A stretch of DNA of 64,000 nt from NCBI GenBank assembly GCA_963742865.1, contig CAVUNW010000016.1, positions 385,590 to 449,589 of the forward strand, in the 5' to 3' direction. Positions 54,774-62,032 of the stretch are shown piece by piece. Numbering within the stretch: position 1 is the stretch's first letter; each line of letters starts with the position of its first letter. The translations under genes were made by a program, and so were the position numbers. Origin of the DNA: Bog-532 sp963742865. Lineage in GTDB: Bacteria > Actinomycetota > Actinomycetes > Streptosporangiales > Streptosporangiaceae. A model generated the notes under the pieces. It saw nothing but the letters and a program-made list of their open reading frames with translations. It ran no database searches and was not told the origin of the DNA.

Positions 54774-55739
54774 TCAGGACAGGTGCGGCAGGACCTCGGC
54801 GGCGAGGCGCTCCATCTGCGCGGGCTTGTCGAAGAGCGCGGTCAGCAGGATCATCCCGGCGCCCGCGCTGGCCACTTCGCGCAGTCCCCGCACGCAGGCG
54901 CCCGGCGGCCCGCAGACCGCGACCGGCAGCAGGCCCGACCCGAACGCGTGGCCGTAGACGCTGATCAGGGCGGCGGCCATCCGCTCCCGGGCGCGGCCGG
55001 GGTCGTCGTCGACCGCGATGTAGACCCGCTTGGCCACCAGGAAGCCGGCCGGACCGGTGTCACCGGATTCTGGGCCACCGGATTCTGGGCCACCGGACTC
55101 TGGGCCTCGCTCGGCGAGTGCGGCGCGCAGGATGCCGACCTGCTCGGCGAACCGCGCCGTGGTCGTCGACCCGGCACCGAAGAACCCGTCGGCGATCCGG
55201 GCCGCCCGCCGTACCGCGGCCGGCGCGCTGCCGCCGAGCCACAGCGGCGGGTACGGCTTCTGGAACGGCTTGGGCTCCATCGTCGCGCCCTTCAGCTGCC
55301 AGAACCGCCCGTCCAGGGTGGCCTCCGGCTCGGTCCAGCACGCCTTCATCACCTCGATCCCCTCGGTGAAGCGGGACACCAGGTGGTCCGGGCCGATACC
55401 GAAGGCGGAAAACGGCCGGCCGTGCCCGCCGGTGCCGAACCCGATCTCGAGCCGTCCGCGGCTGAGCTGGTCGAGTGAGGCGAGGCTCTTGGCCAGCTGA
55501 ACGGGCTGGTGCAGCGGGCTCACGAAGACCGAGCAGCCGATCCGCAGCCGGGACGTGCAGGCGGCGGCGAACGTCATCGTCTCCAGCGCGCCCAGCTGTG
55601 GCCACGGACCCAGGACCTGCTCCTGGGTCCAGGCGCTTTCGAATCCGAGTTCCTCGGCGCGGCGCGCGTAGGCGGCGAAGGCGTCCGGATCGAAGGCGCC
55701 GTCGGAACATTCCTGCGGGAGAGAGATCGCGAATTTCAC
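54774..55739 (-). CDS. LLM-class F420-dependent oxidoreductase
   Basis: A 321-residue luciferase-like TIM barrel: MKFAISLPQECSDGAFDPDA, ARRAEELGFESAWTQEQVLG, SCSVFVSPLHQPVQLAKSLA, LEIGFGTGGHGRPFSAFGIG and a C-terminal GMILLTALFDKPAQ. The actinobacterial members mostly use coenzyme F420. An in-frame Pro-Glu-Ser-Gly-Gly repeat (about residues 213-227, DNA 55060-55110) expands a surface loop. Substrate unknown. Confidence 0.85.
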   Translation of the reverse strand: MKFAISLPQECSDGAFDPDAFAAYARRAEELGFESAWTQEQVLGPWPQLGALETMTFAAACTSRLRIGCSVFVSPLHQPVQLAKSLASLDQLSRGRLEIGFGTGGHGRPFSAFGIGPDHLVSRFTEGIEVMKACWTEPEATLDGRFWQLKGATMEPKPFQKPYPPLWLGGSAPAAVRRAARIADGFFGAGSTTTARFAEQVGILRAALAERGPESGGPESGGPESGDTGPAGFLVAKRVYIAVDDDPGRARERMAAALISVYGHAFGSGLLPVAVCGPPGACVRGLREVASAGAGMILLTALFDKPAQMERLAAEVLPHLS

Positions 55740-55801
55740 GCGACTGACGATAGCCGGGCGGGGTAAGAGGCGCCGCAGTCCGGTGGGTTCCGATGGGTAA
55801 G

Positions 55802-55842
55802 GGCCGCCCCGGTACCGGCCCCTGCCCGGTACCGGGGCGGCC
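55802..55842. terminator. Strong hairpin terminator of the DrrAB operon
   Basis: GGCCGCCCCGGTACCGG and CCGGTACCGGGGCGGCC form a perfect 17-bp stem with a 7-base loop, four bases after the permease stop at 55846. It serves the leftward exporter operon. Confidence 0.85.
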
Positions 55843-55845
55843 TGG

Positions 55846-56706
55846 TCACACGCTCTTCTGGTAGGAGCGGAACGTGGCCACCGAGACGGTCACGCACACC
55901 ACCGCCAGGGCCAGCAGGCCGGCCCCGCGGACGCCCACCGCGGCCCAGTCGGGGTTTGCGTTCAGCGCGTCCCGGCCCGCCTCGACCGCCCAGTTGAGCG
56001 GGTTGCACGCGGCGATGCCCCGCATCCAGCCGGGCATCAGGGTGGCGGGCAGGAACGCCGAGGACAGGAACGTCAGCGGCAGCATGAAGAAGACGTTGAT
56101 CCCGATGATCGCCTCGCGCTGCCGGACCAGCATGCCGACGGTGTTGGACAGGGCCCCGAAGACCGTGCCGATCAGGATCGACGCGGCAGCCACGACCGCC
56201 GCCCCGGCCACGCCGCCCGGGTAGCGCGCCCCGCCGGCCAGCCCGAGCACCAGGATGATCACCGTCTGGACGGTGGTGGTGACGGCCTGCTCGACCACGT
56301 TGGCGTTCATCAGCGCGACCCGGCGCGCCGGGGAGACCAGGAACCGGTTCAGCGTGCCCCGGTCGATCTCCTCCATCGCGTTCATCCCGGCCCACATGTT
56401 GCCGTTCATCGCGTTCATCACGACGATGCCCGGGATCAGGTAGGTCAGGTAGGAGCCGCCGGCGCCGAACCCAGGGATGTCGACGACCCGCCGGAACAGC
56501 TGGCCGAAGAGGAACAGCCAGATCACCGGCTGGATCAGGCCGATCCCGATGAAGGCCGGCTGCCGCAGGATCGCGTGCAGTTTCCGGCCGGTCAGATACC
56601 AGGTGTGGCGGAGCGTGGTGCCGAGATGGCCGACCGTGCCGGGTGGGGCCGTACCGGATGGGGTGGCGGCGGTCAGGTCAGGAACGGTGAGCTGGGACGT
56701 GGTCAC
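55846..56706 (-). CDS. ABC-2 type exporter permease (DrrB-like)
   Basis: A 286-residue permease with six membrane segments (PAFIGIGLIQPVIWLFLFGQ, YLIPGIVVMNAMNGNMWAGM, REAIIGINVFFMLPLTFLSS and others). It matches daunorubicin-type DrrB. The conserved M-x-E-E-I-D-R-G-T segment contacts the ATPase. GTG 56706 overlaps the ATPase stop as GTGA, and a strong terminator follows. Confidence 0.88.
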   Translation of the reverse strand: MTTSQLTVPDLTAATPSGTAPPGTVGHLGTTLRHTWYLTGRKLHAILRQPAFIGIGLIQPVIWLFLFGQLFRRVVDIPGFGAGGSYLTYLIPGIVVMNAMNGNMWAGMNAMEEIDRGTLNRFLVSPARRVALMNANVVEQAVTTTVQTVIILVLGLAGGARYPGGVAGAAVVAAASILIGTVFGALSNTVGMLVRQREAIIGINVFFMLPLTFLSSAFLPATLMPGWMRGIAACNPLNWAVEAGRDALNANPDWAAVGVRGAGLLALAVVCVTVSVATFRSYQKSV

Positions 56707-57821
56707 GACTGGTTCTCCTCTCCCGCGGGCAGCTCCGACGAGTAGCGGTGCCCGGTGTGCCGCAGGTACACGTCGTCCAGCGACGGCCGGGCCACGGTCA
56801 CGGCGGCCGCGGGCGCACCGGCCCGGTCCAGCGCCGCGAGGATGCCCGGCACGGCGGCCGCGCCGTCGTCGCTGCGGGCGCTGAGGTCCCGCCCGGAGAC
56901 GCGCAGGTCCCGGACGCCTGCCAGGTCGGCAAGGGCGCGTTCGGCCCGGGACGGCGCGGTACCGGGGGCGAGTTCCAGGTGCACGGCGTCTCCGCGCAGG
57001 TCGCCCTTGAGCTCGTCGGGCGTGCCCTCGGCCACGACCCGGCCCTGGTCCACGATCGCGAGCCGCCCGGCCAGCCGGTCGGCCTCCTCCATGTAGTGCG
57101 TGGTGAGCAGCACGGTCATGCCCTCATCCCCGGACAGCCGCGCGATCTCCTGCCACATCGCGGTCCGCGCCTCCGGGTCGAGGCCGGCGGTGGGCTCGTC
57201 CAGGAACAGGATCTGCGGACGGTGCACCAGGCCCAGGGCCACGTCGAGGCGCCGCTGCATGCCGCCGGAGTACGTCTTGACCAGGCGTCCGGCCGCGCCC
57301 GCCAGGTCGAACCGCTCGAGCAGCTCGTCGGCGCGGGCCCGCACGGCCGCGCCGCGCATGCCGAACAGGTGACCCTGCAGGACGAGGTTCTCCCGGCCGG
57401 TGGCCATCGGGTCGCTGCCGGACTTCTGCGCGACGACGCCGATCACCCGGCGGACCTGGTCCGGGCGCTTGAGCACGTCCAGGCCCTGCACAATGGCGGT
57501 GCCCTGGTCGGGCCGGGCCAGCGTGGTCAGGATCTTGATGGTGGTCGACTTGCCGGCGCCGTTCGGGCCGAGCAGGCCGAAGATAAGGCCGCGCGGGACG
57601 GTGACGCTGAGGCCGTCCAGCGCGCGGACGCCCTCCCGGCGTCCGCGGACGGCGTACGTTTTCACGAGGTTGCTTGCCTCGATGGCGTTCCCCGCCGGGG
57701 CGGGGGCTGGGCTGGCGGGATGGCCGGCCGCTGTCGTAGCGGCGTGGCTGGCCGCTGTAGTAGCGGCGGCGTGGCTGGCCGCTGTAGTAGCGGCGGCGTG
57801 GCTGGCCACGGTTGATGACAT
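56703..57821 (-). CDS. ABC exporter ATP-binding protein (DrrA-like)
   Basis: A 372-residue ATPase. Walker A is LLGPNGAGKSTTIKIL, the Q-loop VAQKSGSDPMATGRENL, the signature YSGGMQRRLDVALGL, Walker B ILFLDEPTAGLDPEAR and the switch His LTTHYMEEADRLA. The C-terminal DrrA domain follows. The first ~40 residues are repeats of ASHAAATTA encoded by a 27-30 bp tandem repeat (57720-57805), absent in usual DrrA proteins. Together with the permease it probably exports a lipophilic compound; the PadR gene upstream is the likely regulator. Confidence 0.9.
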   Translation of the reverse strand: MSSTVASHAAATTAASHAAATTAASHAATTAAGHPASPAPAPAGNAIEASNLVKTYAVRGRREGVRALDGLSVTVPRGLIFGLLGPNGAGKSTTIKILTTLARPDQGTAIVQGLDVLKRPDQVRRVIGVVAQKSGSDPMATGRENLVLQGHLFGMRGAAVRARADELLERFDLAGAAGRLVKTYSGGMQRRLDVALGLVHRPQILFLDEPTAGLDPEARTAMWQEIARLSGDEGMTVLLTTHYMEEADRLAGRLAIVDQGRVVAEGTPDELKGDLRGDAVHLELAPGTAPSRAERALADLAGVRDLRVSGRDLSARSDDGAAAVPGILAALDRAGAPAAAVTVARPSLDDVYLRHTGHRYSSELPAGEENQS

Positions 57822-57881
57822 GGCGGTACTGCTCCTCCGGTCGTTGGTTCGTCAGCTGCGCCCAACCGGCCGGCGGAGGCA

Positions 57882-57898
57882 TCCCAGGTAACCTGGGA
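57882..57898. promoter_or_regulatory. 17-bp perfect palindrome upstream of the exporter operon
   Basis: TCCCAGGT-A-ACCTGGGA, 61 bp before the drrA-like start, between it and the PadR stop (58005). It could be an operator or the PadR terminator; the outer sequence (GGCATC/GATGCC) extends the symmetry with a two-base bulge. Confidence 0.5.
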
Positions 57899-58004
57899 GA
57901 TGCCGCATTGCCAGCCAACGGTTCGGCGGTGTCGCGGCCCCGGCGCGGTGCTCCGGATCTTGGCGGTGAGGGGGCACCAGCCGGGGTGTCATTGGTACAG
58001 GGTG

Positions 58005-58772
58005 CTAGGTGGGCTCATCGACCTCCCGCTCGGGCCGTTCTGGCTGCTCGGGCCGTTCTGGCAGCTCGGGTCGCCCCGTCTGCCCGGGCGGTTGCGGGTG
58101 ATGAACGTCCCGCTGGATGAGCACCGCCTGATCGGCCCGGGCCCAGTCGGTACCGGCCAGTTCCGCGGGGAACTCCCCCGTCTCGTGCCAGGTGCGCCAG
58201 AACTTGAGGTCCGGGAACGTGCCGTCGGCCAGTTCCCGCATCAGGCCGCGCACCCAATCGGCCTCGGCCCGCTTCATGGCCAGCCCGTACTCCGTTTCCA
58301 GCAGGAAGAGCCGGGGCAGGCGGTGGGCCATCGCGTGGTCGATGATGCCGGTGGTGGCCGCGATCTCGATCTCCAGGAGCTGCAGCCGCTCCGCGAGCAG
58401 CCCGGTTAGCTCCTCCGGATGGATCACTGAGACCAGCGAGAGCGCCGAGGTGAGCAGCGGGTACTCCTTGACCGGCTCGCTGATCAGCTCGCGGATCCGG
58501 TCCTCGAGCTCGCGCCGGCCGTCGTCGGTGAGCCGGTAGACGGTCCGCTCAGGGCGGTTACCGGCGCGGGCCGTGCCCTCGGCCTCGACGAGGCCGCGGT
58601 GCTCCAGGTCCTGCACGACGGTGTACAGCGAGCCGTAACGGATCTTGATCGAGTCGTCCTTGCCACGGTGCTTGAGCAGCCGGGCGATCTGGTAGGGATG
58701 CATCGGCCCGCTCATCAGCGTGGCTAGCACGGCCAGGCCGAGCGGGTTCGTCAGCTTGCGCCTGCGGGCCAT
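58005..58772 (-). CDS. PadR family transcriptional regulator
   Basis: A 255-residue regulator. The winged-helix domain spans about 8-85 (LAVLATLMSGPMHPYQIARL, IRYGSLYTVVQDLEHRGLVE, YRLTDDGRRELEDRI), followed by the Vir_act_alpha_C helical region to about 200 and a Pro/Glu/Arg-rich repeat tail (PERPEQPERPERE). PadR proteins of this length are typical neighbours of DrrAB exporters and repress them until drug binds. Confidence 0.9.
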   Translation of the reverse strand: MARRRKLTNPLGLAVLATLMSGPMHPYQIARLLKHRGKDDSIKIRYGSLYTVVQDLEHRGLVEAEGTARAGNRPERTVYRLTDDGRRELEDRIRELISEPVKEYPLLTSALSLVSVIHPEELTGLLAERLQLLEIEIAATTGIIDHAMAHRLPRLFLLETEYGLAMKRAEADWVRGLMRELADGTFPDLKFWRTWHETGEFPAELAGTDWARADQAVLIQRDVHHPQPPGQTGRPELPERPEQPERPEREVDEPT

Positions 58773-58828
58773 CGCTATTGCGCCTCGCGTTCCACGTCGT
58801 GCCTACGTTGCGTCGGAGGGTGTCCTGT

Positions 58829-58856
58829 CACGTATATTCGGGCACGAGTATACGTG
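58829..58856. promoter_or_regulatory. Inverted repeat upstream of the PadR gene
   Basis: CACGTATA-N12-TATACGTG, perfect eight-base arms, starting 57 bp before the PadR ATG. A second weaker dyad GATA-N7-TATC follows at about 58868. The position suggests autoregulation by PadR. Confidence 0.55.
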
Positions 58857-58954
58857 GGCATGGATCACGATACAAGTTATATCGCGAGTTGGATTTTCAT
58901 CGCTAGGGATGGCGGCGGAGCGGGCCCATGGGAACGCTACGGGTTGGGCGAAGC

Positions 58955-59117
58955 GGAACGGGCGGGCGGAACGGGCGGGCGGAACGGGCGGGCGGAACGG
59001 GCGGGCGGAACGGGCGGGCAGAGCGGAGCGGAACGGGCGGGCGGAACGGGCGGGCAGAGCGGAGCGGAACGGGCGGGCAGAGCGAAGCGGAACGGGCGGG
59101 CGGAACGGGCGGGCGGA
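58955..59117. repeat. Minisatellite with 13-bp unit
   Basis: GGAACGGGCGGGC is repeated about ten times, interrupted by AGAGCGGAGC-type variants, in the 430-bp gap between PadR and the TetR gene. There are no unique spacers, so it is not a CRISPR array. Open frames across it are artefacts of GC content. Confidence 0.8.
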
Positions 59118-59176
59118 GCCCGCTGGGCAGGCCCCGCAGGCCCCCGGGGTGGCGGGCGGCAAACAAATTGGCTGCC

Positions 59177-59212
59177 TTGCTTGAGTGAGCTAGATTTAGC
59201 TTATGCAAGCAA
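59177..59212. promoter_or_regulatory. Nested inverted repeats at the TetR start
   Basis: Outer arms TTGCTTG (59177-59183) and CAAGCAA (59206-59212) enclose inner arms AGCTA and TAGCT (59188-59201). The outer right arm lies just after the ATG at 59203, so repressor binding here could block both promoter and start codon. Confidence 0.5.
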
Positions 59213-59901
59213 ATACAAAGGACGGGGCTGGGGCTGAGCGGGGCGGGGCCAGAGTCGGTCGGGGCGGGGCCGAGGCTGAGCGGGGCGGGGCCAGGGCTAA
59301 GGGACGCATTCGCGCGGGCGGGCCGTCAGTTACGGAGACGGCGCGGCGGGCCCAGATCGTCGAGGCGGCGATCGAGACCATTGCGGATCTTGGTTACGCC
59401 AGCGCCTCGTTCGCCCAGATCGCGAAGCGGGCCGGGCTGTCGAGCACCGGCCTCATCTCGTACCACTTCTCCGGCCGGGACGAGCTGATCGGCCAGGTCG
59501 GCCAGCAGATAATCGCCGCGATCACGGCCTTCATGACCGAGCGCATGGCGGGGGTCACCAGCGCCACCGACGCCCTGCACCGCTACATCGACGGCAACAT
59601 CGCGTTCACCGAGTCGCACCGGACAGAGATGAAGGCGCTGCTCGAGATCTTCCTGAATGGCGGATTTCACTACGACGCCGACACCGACCGTACGGTGACC
59701 TCCGCCGTGGAGGACATCCTGCGGGCTGGCCAGGCGAGCGGCGAGTTCCGCTCGTTCGACGTCACCGTGATGGCGACGCTGATCCAGCGAGCGATCGACG
59801 GTCTGCCCTTCCTGCTGGCCAGCCAGCCCGGTTTCGACACCCGGATGTACTCCAGCGAAGTCGTGACCGCGATCGACCTGGCCACCGGGGCGCCCCGATG
59901 A
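59203..59901 (+). CDS. TetR family transcriptional regulator
   Basis: A 232-residue protein. A Gly/Ala/Arg-rich extension of about 42 residues precedes the TetR domain (ARRAQIVEAAIETIADLGYA, then FAQIAKRAGLSSTGLISYHF). No start codon lies closer to the domain, and no ribosome site is visible before ATG 59203, so translation may be leaderless. Its stop overlaps the next ATG (ATGA), coupling it to a membrane protein. Confidence 0.82.
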   Translation: MQANTKDGAGAERGGARVGRGGAEAERGGARAKGRIRAGGPSVTETARRAQIVEAAIETIADLGYASASFAQIAKRAGLSSTGLISYHFSGRDELIGQVGQQIIAAITAFMTERMAGVTSATDALHRYIDGNIAFTESHRTEMKALLEIFLNGGFHYDADTDRTVTSAVEDILRAGQASGEFRSFDVTVMATLIQRAIDGLPFLLASQPGFDTRMYSSEVVTAIDLATGAPR

Positions 59902-60854
59902 GCGCGCCGAATGCGACAGCCCCGGCCCAGGAAGGGGCCCGGAAATCCGCCACTCCGCCCACTCTGGCCCGGACGGTCGGCACGCTGGTCCTCGACATCG
60001 CCGCGCCCATCGCGGTGTATTACTCGCTGCACGCGGCGGGCGCCTCGAACCTGGTGGCCCTGGCCGCCAGCGCCGTCGTGCCCGCCGTTGGCGTCGTCGT
60101 TCAGCTGATCACCCGGCGCCGCATCAACGGGGTCGGCGGAATCGTGGTGGCTACCGTCGCCGCGGCGCTCCTGCTGTCCGTCGTTACCAGCAGCCCGCGG
60201 TTCCTGCTGGCCAAGGATGGCCTGCTCACCGCCATCTGGGGACTGTGGTTCCTGGCCAGCACGCGCAGCCGCCGGCCCGCGGCGTTCGTCATGGCGCGGC
60301 CGCTCATGGAGAGCCGGAGGACTTTTTCGGCCGGTTCGTGGGAGGACCTGTGGAACACCGACCCGGCGTTCCGGCACATCTGGCGCGTGGCCACAGTCAT
60401 GTGGGGCGCGGGCCTCATGATCGACGCGGTGCTGCGCGTGATCATGTCGTATACGCTCCCGATCCCGGTCGTTCCGGGCCTGGGGGGCGCGCTGTGGCCG
60501 GTGACGTTCGTCCTGCTGCAGGTCGTCTCGAACGTGTACTACCACCGGGCTGGCCTCTACCGGATACTCGGCGCGGCGTGGATGCGCCCCGCCTACGTCC
60601 GTTCGGTTAAAAGAAGAAACATCGGGCGGTTCGGGGAGCGCGCGGGCGTAAGCCGGCGCGGGGCTGACACGGGGGGCGCTGGCGCGGGGGCGGTGCGCGG
60701 GCGGTGCAGGTCCGGGGCGGGCGTGAGTCGGCGCGGGCGGGGGCGGGTCTGGCGCGGGTCTGGCGCGGGTCTGGCGCGGCCGGGGGCGGGTCTGGCGCGG
60801 GCGGGGGCGGCGCTGGCGCGGGGGCGGCGCGCGGGTGGCAGGCTGGGGCGGTGA
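59898..60854 (+). CDS. VC0807-family integral membrane protein
   Basis: About 235 residues match the VC0807 family: ARTVGTLVLDIAAPIAVYYS, ASNLVALAASAVVPAVGVVV, KDGLLTAIWGLWFLASTRSR, RHIWRVATVMWGAGLMIDAV and YTLPIPVVPGLGGALWPVTF. The frame then runs about 80 residues through GC repeats (60640-60850) with no family similarity; the natural stop may have been lost. Probably regulated by the coupled TetR. Function unknown. Confidence 0.75.
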   Translation: MSAPNATAPAQEGARKSATPPTLARTVGTLVLDIAAPIAVYYSLHAAGASNLVALAASAVVPAVGVVVQLITRRRINGVGGIVVATVAAALLLSVVTSSPRFLLAKDGLLTAIWGLWFLASTRSRRPAAFVMARPLMESRRTFSAGSWEDLWNTDPAFRHIWRVATVMWGAGLMIDAVLRVIMSYTLPIPVVPGLGGALWPVTFVLLQVVSNVYYHRAGLYRILGAAWMRPAYVRSVKRRNIGRFGERAGVSRRGADTGGAGAGAVRGRCRSGAGVSRRGRGRVWRGSGAGLARPGAGLARAGAALARGRRAGGRLGR

Positions 60855-61672
60855 CGTCCGAAGACGATCGGGAGACACTGCGGCGGACATTCGGGACGGT
60901 CGCCGCGTCCTACCAGGAAGCACGCCCCGAGTACCCGGCGGAGTTGTTCGGCGACCTGCTCGCCGTTACCGGGCTGCCCGCGGGCGACCGGTTGCTGGAG
61001 GTGGGCTGCGCGACCGGCAAGGCCACCCTGTCGCTGGCCCGGCGGGGCTTCCGGATCACATGCGTGGAACTGGGCGCAGACCTGGCGCGGGTCGCGCGGG
61101 TGAATCTGGCGGGACTCGGCGCCGAGGTCGTCGAGGGGGCGTTCGAGGACTGGCGGGCGCCGGCTGACGTTCGGTTCGGGCTGGTCTTCGCGGCGACGGC
61201 CTGGCACTGGATCGATCCGGCACAGCGGTACCGGCGTGCGTGGGAGGCCCTGCGGCCGGGCGGTTACCTCGCCTTCTGGAGCGCGGAGCACGTGTTCCCC
61301 GACGATGGGGATCGCATCTTCCGGGAACTTCAGGAGGTGTACGAGGAGATCGGCGCGGGGCTCCCGGCGGGTGCCCAGTTTCCCCGGCCCGGTGAGCTGC
61401 GCGATTACGGACCAGAGATCGCGGCGAGCCGTCTGTTCGACGTGGTGCACGTGCGCCATTTCGACTGGGAGCGCCGGTACGACGCGGAGCAGTACATCGC
61501 CTTGCTGGACACGTTCTCTGGGCACATCGCCATGGCGGACTGGCAGCGCGAGCGGCTTTACGGCGCGATCCGGGCCCGCCTCGCGGAACGCCCGGACGGG
61601 ACGCTGCGGCGTCACTGGGGCGCTGTGATGCACATCGCGCGACGGCGGGATGAGATGGCCGACCAGGGGTGA
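60851..61672 (+). CDS. Class I SAM-dependent methyltransferase
   Basis: A 273-residue methyltransferase: FGTVAASYQEARPEYPAELF, motif I LLEVGCATGKATLSLARRGF near residue 48, then DVRFGLVFAATAWHWIDPAQ, typical of the Methyltransf_11/UbiE-like group. GTG 60851 is chosen because upstream codons are repeat sequence. Substrate unknown. Confidence 0.82.
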   Translation: MTSEDDRETLRRTFGTVAASYQEARPEYPAELFGDLLAVTGLPAGDRLLEVGCATGKATLSLARRGFRITCVELGADLARVARVNLAGLGAEVVEGAFEDWRAPADVRFGLVFAATAWHWIDPAQRYRRAWEALRPGGYLAFWSAEHVFPDDGDRIFRELQEVYEEIGAGLPAGAQFPRPGELRDYGPEIAASRLFDVVHVRHFDWERRYDAEQYIALLDTFSGHIAMADWQRERLYGAIRARLAERPDGTLRRHWGAVMHIARRRDEMADQG

Positions 61673-61730
61673 GACGGGGCGTCTGCATTAGGGTGCGCCG
61701 GCCCTACGTTGAAAGGCTCGCCACGGCGCG

Positions 61731-61865
61731 GCGTCTCTGGCCCGGCGTCTCTGGCGATCCTGGCGGGCGATCCTGGCGGGCGTCCCTGGCGGGCGTCCCT
61801 GGCGGGCGTCCCTGGCCCGGCGTCCCTGGCCCGGCGTCCCTGGCCCGGCGACCCTGGCCCGGCCT
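61731..61865. repeat. Minisatellite with 13/14-bp unit in a 340-bp intergenic gap
   Basis: CGTCCCTGGCGGG (13 bp) and CGTCCCTGGCCCGG (14 bp) alternate in about nine copies after degenerate CGTCTCTGG and CGATCCTGG units. The rest of the gap (61866-62013) contains GGGGAGGTG, a strong ribosome site for the following gene, and nothing else obvious. Confidence 0.8.
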
Positions 61866-62032
61866 CTATGGCCAGCTCCCAGGGCGGCGACTGCGGATGC
61901 GTTGCGGTTGGTCTTCCTTCTCAACATGGGCGGAATTCTCTTCGGGTACTACGGCAAATTGTCAGAGTGGTCCGCTAGTATGTTCGATAAGAGCTGAGGG
62001 GAGGTGAAGGGAAATGCTGGAATATCCACTGG

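Noticed and set aside
58955..59117. Repeat array that might be taken for a CRISPR
   Set aside because: Units are 13 bp, adjoin directly and have no unique spacers; no cas genes are present.
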